Below are positions 1 through 7,460 of a stretch of 11,305 nucleotides of DNA, piece after piece (within the stretch, counting starts at the first letter, position 1; every line of letters begins with the position of its first letter). A model generated the notes under the pieces. It saw only the letters and a list, made by a program, of their open reading frames with translations, was not told the DNA's origin and ran no database searches. The translations under genes were made by a program, and so were the position numbers. The DNA is from Bacillota bacterium (GTDB lineage: Bacteria; Bacillota; UBA4882; UBA8346): positions 412 through 11,716 of the forward strand of contig DNPP01000013.1 in assembly GCA_003501365.1 (NCBI GenBank). Direction: 5' to 3'.

Positions 1-2
1 GG

Positions 3-1007
3 GAATATAAAAGCGAAACGATACGGACCTTTGATTTTGTCGGCTTTTTGTCCATGTCGGCTTTCCTCAGCTTCTTATTAATCGCCTTGGCCGATGGTAA
101 TGCTGCTTGGAATGTGGGCGGCTGGACATCGCAGTTTAGTATTACTTGTTTTGCACTTTCATTTGTAGGATTCATTGTTTTTTTAGTCACGGAGTTTACG
201 GTGAAAAATCCCCTGGTTGATTTGGGATTGTTGAAAGACTTTAATTTTAGCCTGGCCAATATTCTTTTGCTTATATTTGGACTGGGCATGTTCGGCAGCA
301 CTTTTATTCAACCTTTATACTTACAGAACGCTTTGGGATATACTGCTTTGCAGTCGGGCGCAGTCTTCCTCCCAGTGGGTATTATTCAAGCCGTTATGTC
401 GCCGGTATCGGGAGGAATGGCGGATAAGTTGAATCCTAAAATTCCTCTGGTTTTAGGGGTGATCTTAATGGGCCTTAGTATGTATTTAAACAGCTTTTTA
501 TCGCTTTTTTCCGAGCAGGCTCAAATCATGCTGCCGCTCATAATACGGGGGTTTGGGATGGGGCTGTTGTTCACTCCGTTAATGTCAGTTTCAATGGTGC
601 AGATCTCCAAGGAAAAAATGGCTCAGGCATCCGGACTTATCGCGATTACCCGTCAAGTGGGCGGCAGCTTTGGCGTAGCCCTGCTCGGCACCATTTTAAT
701 CCAACGTCAGATATTTCATACTGCCATTATTGGTCAGTCCATTCAAACGGGGTCCCCCATATTTCACCATTCTTTAAATGGATATGCGGCATTTGCCAAG
801 GCCATGGCTGGAAATTCGGCTCATTTCTATCAAGCGCTGTTGCAAGCCCAATCGATGTTGGGCAGCTATTTGGCTAAACAAGCGTATGTTCAAGCCATTA
901 ATGATTGCTATTGGGTTACCGCTTTTTTAACATTAGCGGGGCTTATTCCGGTACTTCTGTTCCGCATCAAAACTAAAAAAGTTTTTCCAGCTAGTCATAA
1001 ATCTTGA
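3..1007 (+). CDS. DHA2-family (EmrB/QacA-type) MFS drug exporter, 5'-truncated by window edge
   Basis: This is the C-terminal two thirds (334 codons) of a 14-TM proton-driven multidrug exporter of the inner membrane. The reading frame is open to the left edge, so the start lies outside; the in-frame TTG at 48 is internal, because the codons before it (encoding TFDFVGF) continue the same protein. Hydrophobic segments alternate with short loops throughout. Family hallmarks are the KNPLVDLGLLKD loop, FIQPLYLQNALGYTALQSG, the glycine/proline-rich SPVSGGMADK loop, and ITRQVGGSFGVALLGTIL near the end. The TolC-like gene starts 30 bp downstream of the stop, as in EmrAB-TolC type operons of diderm bacteria, so the pump probably exports drugs or amphipathic compounds across both membranes together with an EmrA-like adaptor encoded upstream. 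The substrate cannot be read from sequence. The family is certain; the exact subtype is less so. Confidence 0.93.
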   Translation, partial: EYKSETIRTFDFVGFLSMSAFLSFLLIALADGNAAWNVGGWTSQFSITCFALSFVGFIVFLVTEFTVKNPLVDLGLLKDFNFSLANILLLIFGLGMFGSTFIQPLYLQNALGYTALQSGAVFLPVGIIQAVMSPVSGGMADKLNPKIPLVLGVILMGLSMYLNSFLSLFSEQAQIMLPLIIRGFGMGLLFTPLMSVSMVQISKEKMAQASGLIAITRQVGGSFGVALLGTILIQRQIFHTAIIGQSIQTGSPIFHHSLNGYAAFAKAMAGNSAHFYQALLQAQSMLGSYLAKQAYVQAINDCYWVTAFLTLAGLIPVLLFRIKTKKVFPASHKS

Positions 1008-1037
1008 AAAGAATTTCGGGTGAGAGGAGTCTGTCCA

Positions 1038-2366
1038 ATGACGAAAACATTGTGGATTAGTTTAGGTATCATGATATTTATGGGTTTACCGGGAATGATG
1101 TATGCTGCCGATTCGGCGGTGACAGCCGAACCGGAAATGTTATCGCTAGATCGTTGTTTGCAATTGGCTTCAAATAATAGTCAAACGATTAAGGCAGCCG
1201 AGAAAAAAGTGGAAATTGCTGGGGCGGCTATCAACGAAGCAAGGGGCGCTTATTGGCCTAAACTTAATTACTCACTTATTGTGGACAAAGCCCAAGAGGC
1301 AATTTATCCTTATGACGAAGATGTATTCCTCGGAGCTTCCACCGATGACTCGGGAGTGGCAATTTCACTGACCAAGAACCTTTATTCCGGAGGAAAGGTG
1401 TCCAATGAAATTCAGCTCGTAAAAGCCCAATACGATATGGCCCTGGAGAATGAGCAAGCGGCCAAACAACAATTGACTTTTCAGGTAAAACAGGTTTTTT
1501 ACCAGGTGTGGCTGGCGGAGCGGGTGGAAAAAGTGGCTGCATCATCCCTGGATAATCTGGATCACCATGTGGCCCGAACTGAGAATTTATATAAGATTGG
1601 GACCGTTTCCAAATTCGAATTACTTCGCGCTAGAGTAGAGCGGGACTCTTTAAAACCGCAATTGATAGCGGCTCAAAATGACGTAGGCCTCGCTAAACTT
1701 AATCTGGCCATTTTGATCGGATATTCTAAAGGCCGGCAGTATTCGGTAGCGTTCGATTCCGATACAATGAAGCTTCCGGCGCAGCCCTCCTTTTTGCTGG
1801 ACCAAACGCTGGAGTCGGCTTATCAAAACCGGCCGGATATAAGACAAATGAAGCAGGCAGAAATGATTGCCCAATATCAAAAGAGATTGGCGGCAGCCGG
1901 TTTTAAGCCGAATATTTCGCTAATTGGGCAATACCAAGAGGGGAGCCTGGATTATAACCCCGACCATTGGAATGACAGTAAATTATGGACGCTAACGTTG
2001 AATATAACCGGGAATCTTTTTGATGGTTTTACGACTTCAGCGCAGGTAGCCGGAGCGCAAAAAAATGGGGACCTGACAAAGATTCAGGAAGCGGGATTAC
2101 GCGATCAAATCAAGCTGGATGTGGAACAAGCAGCTCAAAACATCCAGGAAAGTTTCGAAGTGATCCGAGCCAACCAATCCAATATTGATATGGCCAAGGA
2201 ATCTTTGGAAGAAACCCAAGGCCGCTTTGAGCAAGGTTTGGCCACTACCATGGATATCATGGACTCTCAGTTAGCGTTGGATCAAGCCTTAAACGGATAT
2301 TACCGGGGAGTAGCCCTTTATTTGACGGCTGAAGCTAAACTTGATTTAGTGTCCGGCAAGGATTGA
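1038..2366 (+). CDS. TolC-family outer-membrane efflux channel
   Basis: This 442-residue protein should form the outer-membrane exit duct for the exporter encoded 30 bp upstream. I chose the ATG at 1038 because GAGAGGAG (1022-1029) lies 8 nt before it; a GTG at 1020 would start before that site. Residues 1-23 form a signal peptide (MTKTLWISLG, then a hydrophobic core, then MYA before the cut). Two repeated coiled-coil/strand halves follow, typical of the outer membrane efflux protein family: residues about 35-240 (with YKIGTVSKFELLRARVERDS) and about 255-440 (with GLATTMDIMDSQLALDQA, the usual G...D..D.Q..L..A signature). Length matches the family (about 420-480). The protein is the strongest evidence that the host has an outer membrane. 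No terminator is seen after it, and the next gene follows in 45 bp. Confidence 0.93.
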   Translation: MTKTLWISLGIMIFMGLPGMMYAADSAVTAEPEMLSLDRCLQLASNNSQTIKAAEKKVEIAGAAINEARGAYWPKLNYSLIVDKAQEAIYPYDEDVFLGASTDDSGVAISLTKNLYSGGKVSNEIQLVKAQYDMALENEQAAKQQLTFQVKQVFYQVWLAERVEKVAASSLDNLDHHVARTENLYKIGTVSKFELLRARVERDSLKPQLIAAQNDVGLAKLNLAILIGYSKGRQYSVAFDSDTMKLPAQPSFLLDQTLESAYQNRPDIRQMKQAEMIAQYQKRLAAAGFKPNISLIGQYQEGSLDYNPDHWNDSKLWTLTLNITGNLFDGFTTSAQVAGAQKNGDLTKIQEAGLRDQIKLDVEQAAQNIQESFEVIRANQSNIDMAKESLEETQGRFEQGLATTMDIMDSQLALDQALNGYYRGVALYLTAEAKLDLVSGKD

Positions 2367-2411
2367 TAATTTTTTAAATAGCGGGAATCGATATAAAAAG
2401 GATGATGATTC

Positions 2412-3200
2412 ATGAAAAATGTCGAATCTCTTGAAGAGATCCTTGACCATCTTCAAGATCGGGTCTTTAAAGCAACATACGCAGGTAACGATTGTTACGT
2501 AAAATTATCTACGGGTTTGCAACGGAATCAGTTTCACCGATTGCAAAGTATTATTTATGATATTACTCGGATCCCATTATTTGCTCCAACACTCATTCCC
2601 AAAGGAGAAAATGTAATTATTCATGAAACAGAAAAGCTTTTTGAACTTCAACAGTTGGGCATTCATGTGCCTAAAGTTTACTCCTATTCGGAACATTATT
2701 TAATCATTGAAGATTGTGGGCCGGATTTGCCAAAATTAATTCGAAGCGAACCGGAGCAAACCCAATATTATTTAGAAATGGCCATTCGTGAATTGGCTAA
2801 ACTCCATCGCAAAGGCCAATGTCATGGCGGAGCTCAAATCCGAAATTTTACTCTTAAGGATGGGCAAATTTATCTTATCGATTTTGAAGAGGATATTAAA
2901 CCGGAATTTTTTGAAGGTATTTTCCTCCGAGATATTATTTTGTTTTTAACGTCGATTATTGGGTGTGGCATTTTCAATTTTTCACTTTCGGGATTGATTA
3001 TAGCGTATGAACAGGAAAGTCGGATTCAAATTCGGGAACGTCTGTTACATTTGGCAAAATGGGGTCGCTGCTTAGAGGTATTTACTAAAAAACCATTTTC
3101 ACGATGGTGCGGTAAAGACTTAATAGCCATAAATTATATCTTTGAACAAATCCGCCTTCTGTACATCTCGCCAAGTACTTGGACGCTACATTTAAACTGA
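2412..3200 (+). CDS. Protein-kinase-fold protein related to LPS/Kdo kinases (WaaP/InaA-like), divergent
   Basis: This 262-residue soluble protein has the outline of a bacterial small-molecule or protein kinase. Candidate motifs are K31 in CYVKLS (ATP-binding lysine of strand 3), an acidic helix-C stretch around E72-E78 (HETEKLFELQQ), the hinge-like YLIIEDCGPDL (residues 96-106), the catalytic loop CHGGAQIRNF (137-146) and IDFEED (156-161) in place of DFG. The catalytic loop has HGG where active members usually have HGD, so the catalytic base is missing or shifted; N145 and D157, which would bind metal, are kept. An RD pair (173-174) before a hydrophobic helix is also family-like. An AAGG site about 10 nt before the ATG supports the start. 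It lies between the TolC gene and the histidine kinase. Phosphorylation of lipid A core or of a protein, or a pseudokinase role, are all possible; the substrate is unknown. Confidence 0.7.
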   Translation: MKNVESLEEILDHLQDRVFKATYAGNDCYVKLSTGLQRNQFHRLQSIIYDITRIPLFAPTLIPKGENVIIHETEKLFELQQLGIHVPKVYSYSEHYLIIEDCGPDLPKLIRSEPEQTQYYLEMAIRELAKLHRKGQCHGGAQIRNFTLKDGQIYLIDFEEDIKPEFFEGIFLRDIILFLTSIIGCGIFNFSLSGLIIAYEQESRIQIRERLLHLAKWGRCLEVFTKKPFSRWCGKDLIAINYIFEQIRLLYISPSTWTLHLN

Positions 3201-3235
3201 AGGATAGTCTGGACTGATATTTTTGCCAACTGCAT

Positions 3236-3265
3236 TTGCATTGTTGTTGTTGGATATAGTATATT
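3236..3265 (+). promoter_or_regulatory. Possible promoter for the histidine kinase/response regulator pair
   Basis: TTGCAT (3236-3241) and TATATT (3260-3265) are separated by 18 nt, about 40 nt before the histidine kinase start; an overlapping TATAGT (3255-3260) is also present. The -35 match is poor. The 104-bp gap between genes is the largest in the left block, which is why a separate promoter is plausible, but read-through from the efflux genes would serve as well. Confidence 0.3.
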
Positions 3266-3304
3266 GGAATCGATATCAAAAACGCTGTGAAAGAAGAATA
3301 AAGC

Positions 3305-4552
3305 ATGAGTCTATGGGGTGTCAAATGGTTGTTGAACGATTTTCAATGTCGCCGGAATGAACGTCTCCTTAAACGGCAGGCCTTTATCCGGGAGTTTATG
3401 AGGCAGCATATGGAATATCACCGTCAACAGAAAATTATCTTACAAGCAGAAAATCGTCAAGAACCACTGGATCCTTCAAAATTTAACCAATTCCAGCATT
3501 ACAACCGGCGTTTGAAATATATACGGCCGGTATTCATCATCATCAACCTCACCTTGTGGTATTTAATTATTCGATACATGGGCATCGGTATTTTTGGTAT
3601 CTTCATAGCAGTACTGATCAGTATTGGGGGAGTTTACGAGATTTTTTTCCTATGGCGTCTGGAAAAAAGGGTTTTCAATCCGATCGATCAGTTGAAAAAA
3701 GGGGTTGAAGAGATTGCCAGGGGGAATTATGGGGTGCGAATCGAATGTGATGTACTAAACGATATTACTCTCTTGGTGGTATCCTTTAATCAGATGGCCC
3801 AGAAGTTGCAGGAGGGTGAAAAGGTCAAGGTCGAATATGAAGAGAACCGCAAAGATTTGCTGGCTAACATCTCTCACGACCTGAAGACTCCGATCACTTC
3901 CATTCAGGGTTATATTGAGGCGATTTTGGAACGGACTGACCTGGGTAGGGAGGAGCTTCGCCGCTATCTTCAAATTATTTATCATAATACGGCTTATATG
4001 AATAAGCTCATTGACGACCTATTCCTTTTCTCCAAACTGGATCTGGACAAACTGGAGTTTCGATTTGAAAAAATCCCGTTCCGTAATTTCATGAGTGATT
4101 TAATGGAAGAACTGGGACTTGAACTTGCGGAGAAGCAGATTGAATTTTCCTATCGCGACAATTTAGCCTTGGAATGTATTGTCAACATCGACCGTAAGCG
4201 AATTCATCAGGCGGTCCGGAATATTATCGGAAACGCCATAAAGTATGGGCCGGAGACTGGCTTAAGGATTGATACAACCATTTCCCGGCAGAACAACCGG
4301 GTCATAATCGAGATTCAGGATAACGGCTCGGGTATCCCCACTGAGAAATTACCGTACATTTTTGAACGCTTTTACCGTATCGATGCCGAGCGGACTAAAG
4401 ATGATGTCAGTACGGGACTGGGTCTGGCGATTACCCGGGAATTGGTGGAGGCCCACGACGGCCGGATTTCGGTTTCGAGTGTTTTGAATGCAGGCAGTTG
4501 TTTTACCATTGAGTTGCCATTGGTGGAGGGTTTGGGGGAAAATGAGCTATGA
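3305..4552 (+). CDS. Sensor histidine kinase with minimal extracytoplasmic loop (HAMP-HisKA-HATPase)
   Basis: This 415-residue membrane kinase should autophosphorylate on H191 and pass the phosphate to the regulator encoded directly after it. Order of parts: basic, polar cytoplasmic N-terminus (1-72), two TM helices almost back to back (about 74-92 and 94-116, joined by only a few residues around RYMG), HAMP linker (about 117-170), dimerisation/phosphoacceptor helix with NISHDLKTPITS (188-199), and an ATPase domain with N box (NIIGNAIKY, 306-314), G1 box DNGSGIP (339-345), F box FERFYR (353-358) and G2 box GLGLAI (371-376). All catalytic motifs look intact. No periplasmic sensor domain exists, so the signal is probably read within or at the membrane, as in intramembrane-sensing kinases for antibiotics and envelope stress. 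The ribosome site (GAAAGAAG) before the ATG is weak. The gene overlaps the regulator gene by 4 bp, indicating translational coupling. Confidence 0.95.
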   Translation: MSLWGVKWLLNDFQCRRNERLLKRQAFIREFMRQHMEYHRQQKIILQAENRQEPLDPSKFNQFQHYNRRLKYIRPVFIIINLTLWYLIIRYMGIGIFGIFIAVLISIGGVYEIFFLWRLEKRVFNPIDQLKKGVEEIARGNYGVRIECDVLNDITLLVVSFNQMAQKLQEGEKVKVEYEENRKDLLANISHDLKTPITSIQGYIEAILERTDLGREELRRYLQIIYHNTAYMNKLIDDLFLFSKLDLDKLEFRFEKIPFRNFMSDLMEELGLELAEKQIEFSYRDNLALECIVNIDRKRIHQAVRNIIGNAIKYGPETGLRIDTTISRQNNRVIIEIQDNGSGIPTEKLPYIFERFYRIDAERTKDDVSTGLGLAITRELVEAHDGRISVSSVLNAGSCFTIELPLVEGLGENEL

Positions 4553-5235
4553 AGAGAATTCTAATCATTGAAGATGATATTAATATCGCCGAATTGGAGC
4601 GAGATTATCTGCAATTAAACGGTTACCAGGCCGAGATTGTACAGGATGGGGAGGCAGGTCTACGAATGGCACTGACCGGTCAGCACGATGTGATTGTGAT
4701 CGACCTGATGCTTCCGGGGAAAGATGGTTTGGAAATTATCAAAGAAGTACGGAAAAAGTACGAGATTCCGTTAATTGTTGTATCGGCCAAAAGTGAAGAT
4801 ATTGACAAGATTCGCGGCTTAGAGTGCGGGGCCGACGATTATTTGACTAAGCCTTTTAGCCCGGCGGAACTGGCGGCCAGAGTCAAATCCCATATTAAGA
4901 GGTATGAAAGACTGAAAGGGAATGACCCGGCAAGTGAGGTCATTAATTGCAAGGGATTGGAGATCAATACGGCATCGCATAAGGTTTGGGTCAATGGGAA
5001 AGAAGTGCAGATGACCTCCACAGAGTATGAACTATTGGTCTTTATGGCTTCCAATCCAAATGTGGTTTTTACCAAGGAACATTTATTTGATGCGGTTTGG
5101 GGCGCCGAATACTATGGGGATTCCGCCACTGTACCGGTCCATATTCAAAAAATCCGCAAAAAAATTGAAAAAGACCCTGCTAATCCGGAACTCATTGAAA
5201 CATTGTGGGGGACGGGTTACCGTTTTAATGGATAA
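4549..5235 (+). CDS. OmpR/PhoB-family response regulator
   Basis: A 228-residue DNA-binding regulator, partner of the histidine kinase whose stop codon it overlaps (ATGA). The receiver domain (1-118) keeps the acidic pocket E8/D9 in IIEDD, phosphoacceptor D52 in VIDLMLPGKDG, S79 in VVSAKS and K101 in LTKPFSP. The winged-helix domain (about 130-227) carries MTSTEYELLVFMASNP, the recognition-helix region SATVPVHIQKIRKKIE and the final GTGYRF. Length and spacing are standard. Gene order is kinase first, regulator second, opposite to the commonest arrangement in this family. Targets are not visible directly; the efflux genes upstream and its own operon are the natural candidates. A near-repeat of GGAATCGATAT lies upstream of two of the genes in this block and could be examined as a binding site. 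Confidence 0.96.
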   Translation: MKRILIIEDDINIAELERDYLQLNGYQAEIVQDGEAGLRMALTGQHDVIVIDLMLPGKDGLEIIKEVRKKYEIPLIVVSAKSEDIDKIRGLECGADDYLTKPFSPAELAARVKSHIKRYERLKGNDPASEVINCKGLEINTASHKVWVNGKEVQMTSTEYELLVFMASNPNVVFTKEHLFDAVWGAEYYGDSATVPVHIQKIRKKIEKDPANPELIETLWGTGYRFNG

Positions 5236-5273
5236 TGGAAATAAGGAATTGTGAGGTAAATGAGTATTTAATC

Positions 5274-5302
5274 TTGACAAGTTCCTCGGGTCGATATACA
5301 TT
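5274..5302 (+). promoter_or_regulatory. Promoter of the 2-enoate reductase gene
   Basis: A perfect -35 TTGACA (5274-5279) is followed after 17 nt by TACATT (5297-5302); an overlapping TATACA with 15-nt spacing is a less likely -10. Transcription would start near 5309, giving a leader of about 65 nt. It sits in the 137-bp gap after the response regulator gene and supports separate expression of the reductase. Confidence 0.65.
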
Positions 5303-5327
5303 AATTTTGTAAAATCGATTCGGTGAA

Positions 5328-5340
5328 TTCATTCAATGAA
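5328..5340 (+). promoter_or_regulatory. 13-bp inverted repeat in the enoate reductase leader, candidate operator
   Basis: TTCATT-C-AATGAA is a perfect inverted repeat (6-bp arms, 1-nt centre), about 25 bp downstream of the proposed -10 and 32 bp before the reductase ATG. This is where a repressor such as the downstream TetR protein could bind to block transcription. A second short repeat, ATTTTGTAAAAT (5304-5315), lies at the predicted transcription start. Neither motif recurs at the tetR promoter, so assignment to that regulator is a guess. Confidence 0.3.
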
Positions 5341-5372
5341 ATAAGGATGCAAAAATTGGAGGAGATTAAGCT

Positions 5373-7367
5373 ATGCCAAATAAATATGCCAATTTGTTTG
5401 AAGAGACTTTGATTGGCAATTGCCGCCTCAAAAATCGTTTCGCTATGGCGCCTATGGGTCCATTAGGGATGGGTGATGCCGAGGGTGGTTTTAATCAGCG
5501 CGGGATCGACTATTATGTCGAACGGGCCAAAGGTGGTACCGGGCTGATTATCACCGGTGTTACCTTCGTTGATAATAAAATCGAACAGCATGATATGCCG
5601 AGCTGCCCTTGCTCAACTCACAATCCGGTCCATTTTATCCGAACGGCCCGGGAAATGACTGAAAAAATTCATGCCTACGATTCCAAAGTTTTTCTGCAAT
5701 TATCCGGTGGATTCGGTCGGGTCACCATCCCGACTAACTTGGGTGAGCATCCGCCGGTTGCGCCTTCGCCCATTCCTCACCGTTGGCTGGATAAAACGTG
5801 CCGGGCGCTGACCAAGGAAGAAATCCGGGAAATTGTAACCCAATTCGGGAAAGGAGCGTTTAACGCCAAACGGGCCGGATTTGACGGGGTCCAGATTCAT
5901 GCGGTGCATGAGGGATATTTGCTGGATCAGTTCGCCATTGCTTTATTCAATCAGCGTACGGATGAATATGGCGGAAGTCTGGAAAACCGTTTGCGTTTCG
6001 CCCGCGAGGTTTTAGACGAAATTAAAAAGACTTGCGGCAAGGATTTTCCGGTTACGTTGCGCTATAGCGTCAAAAGTTTCATCAAAGACTGGCGGGTCGG
6101 CGGACTCCCGGGGGAAGAGTTCACCGAAAAAGGTAAAGATATTGAAGAAGGGTTGGCTGCAGCCAGACTTTTGGCGGAATACGGCTACGACGCCATGGAT
6201 GTCGATGTAGGCTGTTATGATGCCTGGTGGTGGAATCATCCTCCGATGTATCAGGAAAAGGGTCTTTATATTCCCTATGCCAAAATGGTGAAGACTGTTC
6301 TTGATGTTCCGGTTATTTGCGCCGGACGGATGGATAACCCGGAGCTCGCCTCTAAAGCGGTTTCCGAGGGCGCTTGTGACATTGTGTCTTTAGGCCGTCC
6401 TTTACTGGCGGATCCGGATTACGTGAATAAACTTCAGGCCGGCCAAACAGCTTCAATTCGTCCTTGTCTGTCTTGCCATGAAGGTTGTATGGGGCGGATT
6501 CAGGAATATTCCGTTCTCAACTGCGCGGTAAATCCGCAGGCCTGCCGTGAGCGAGCTGAACGCCTGGTTCCAGCCGCAAAAAAGAAAAGAATCCTTATTA
6601 TCGGAGGCGGGGTGGCGGGTTGTGAAGCAGCCCGGGTTTTGGCACTGCGCGGTCATCAGCCGATGCTTTATGAAAAATCCCCTCGGCTGGGCGGTAATCT
6701 GATTCCCGGTGGAGTGCCTGCCTTTAAAGAGGATGATCATGCCCTCGCCGCCTGGTATACTCATGAACTCAAAGAACTTGGCGTTGAGGTTCATATGAAT
6801 ACGGCGCTGGATATGGAAGCTATCCATAAATATCCGGCTGATGCGGTGATTGTGGCAACCGGATCCAAGCCGAAGTTATTGACTTTAGGTTCGGGGCCCG
6901 TTCATCCGGCAGCCGATGTGTTACTTGGGAAAGTTAAGACCGGTAAAGATGTGGTGATCATTGGCGGTGGATTGGTTGGATGCGAATTGGCGCTGTGGCT
7001 CCGCGACCAAGACAAAAATGTAACTATTGTTGAAGCACTACCAAAAATTCTGGCGGTGAATGCTCCATTATGCCATGCCAATAGTGAAATGCTGGCCGCT
7101 TTAATTCCTTTTAAAGGGATTCATACTATCACCTCTGCCAAGGCCAAAAGCTTTGACGGTCATTCACTTCAGGTAGAAACGCCGGATGGAGCTCAAACAC
7201 TGAATGCCGACACAGTCGTCGCTGCGGTAGGATATAACTCTGAAAATGAGCTTTATCAGAAATTGCGCGGGGAGATCTCCGAACTTTACCTGCTGGGGGA
7301 TGCCCGCCGGGTCGCCAATATTATGTATGCAATTTGGGATGCTTATGAAGTGGCCGGCCATATTTAA
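5373..7367 (+). CDS. enr: 2-enoate reductase (old yellow enzyme family, FMN/4Fe-4S/FAD, FadH/BaiH-like)
   Basis: A 664-residue cytoplasmic, oxygen-sensitive enzyme that should use NADH to reduce the alpha,beta double bond of unsaturated carboxylates (enoates, cinnamate-type acids). Residues 1-350 are the FMN-binding TIM barrel: NRFAMAPMGP (21-30), the active-site segment HAVHEGYLLDQF (176-187; candidate acid/base H176, H179, Y182), and FNQRTDEYGGSLENR (192-206). Cysteines 365, 368, 372 and 384 (C-x2-C-x3-C-x11-C) bind the 4Fe-4S cluster. A first dinucleotide fold with GGGVAG (411-416) binds FAD and a second with GGGLVG (531-536) binds NAD(P)H; the closing segment YLLGDARRVANIMYAIWDAYEV (split motif, 639-660) is typical. 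Length and pattern fit clostridial enoate reductases (Enr/FldZ) better than 2,4-dienoyl-CoA reductase or the bile-acid enzymes BaiCD/BaiH, which remain alternatives. GGAGGAG (5358-5364) 8 nt before the ATG fixes the start. Likely role: electron sink in amino-acid or enoate fermentation. Confidence 0.9.
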   Translation: MPNKYANLFEETLIGNCRLKNRFAMAPMGPLGMGDAEGGFNQRGIDYYVERAKGGTGLIITGVTFVDNKIEQHDMPSCPCSTHNPVHFIRTAREMTEKIHAYDSKVFLQLSGGFGRVTIPTNLGEHPPVAPSPIPHRWLDKTCRALTKEEIREIVTQFGKGAFNAKRAGFDGVQIHAVHEGYLLDQFAIALFNQRTDEYGGSLENRLRFAREVLDEIKKTCGKDFPVTLRYSVKSFIKDWRVGGLPGEEFTEKGKDIEEGLAAARLLAEYGYDAMDVDVGCYDAWWWNHPPMYQEKGLYIPYAKMVKTVLDVPVICAGRMDNPELASKAVSEGACDIVSLGRPLLADPDYVNKLQAGQTASIRPCLSCHEGCMGRIQEYSVLNCAVNPQACRERAERLVPAAKKKRILIIGGGVAGCEAARVLALRGHQPMLYEKSPRLGGNLIPGGVPAFKEDDHALAAWYTHELKELGVEVHMNTALDMEAIHKYPADAVIVATGSKPKLLTLGSGPVHPAADVLLGKVKTGKDVVIIGGGLVGCELALWLRDQDKNVTIVEALPKILAVNAPLCHANSEMLAALIPFKGIHTITSAKAKSFDGHSLQVETPDGAQTLNADTVVAAVGYNSENELYQKLRGEISELYLLGDARRVANIMYAIWDAYEVAGHI

Positions 7368-7408
7368 TGGGGCAGCCCAGAATTAAAAGGATATCGGATC
7401 CCTGCGGA

Positions 7409-7438
7409 TTGATTTTCCGTCATGATCTTTGATATAAT
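7409..7438 (+). promoter_or_regulatory. Promoter of the TetR-family gene
   Basis: TTGATT (7409-7414) and a perfect TATAAT (7433-7438) are 18 nt apart. Transcription would begin near 7445, only about 16 nt before the ATG at 7461 and at the edge of its ribosome site. This shows that the in-frame ATG at 7422, which lies inside the promoter, is not the start. Confidence 0.65.
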
Positions 7439-7460
7439 GACCACCGTAAGGAGTGGTCCC

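Noticed and set aside
1020..1037. GTG start six codons earlier for the TolC-like protein
   Set aside because: The strong ribosome site lies after it and is spaced correctly for the ATG at 1038, which begins a standard signal peptide.
3085..3324. 79-codon - strand frame across the gap before the histidine kinase
   Set aside because: It overlaps the ends of two well-supported + strand genes, and its translation shows no family features.
5027..5254. 75-codon + strand frame within the response regulator
   Set aside because: Out-of-frame shadow of the conserved winged-helix domain.
6453..6827. 124-codon open frame on the - strand
   Set aside because: It lies wholly inside the 2-enoate reductase, antisense, with no ribosome site and no recognisable protein features.
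7393..7416. Imperfect hairpin with a short T run after the enoate reductase
   Set aside because: The stem needs a bulge and a wobble pair and it overlaps the TetR promoter's -35 box; too weak to call a terminator.
7422..7460. Longer start for the TetR protein
   Set aside because: The ATG sits between the -35 and -10 boxes, upstream of the expected transcription start.
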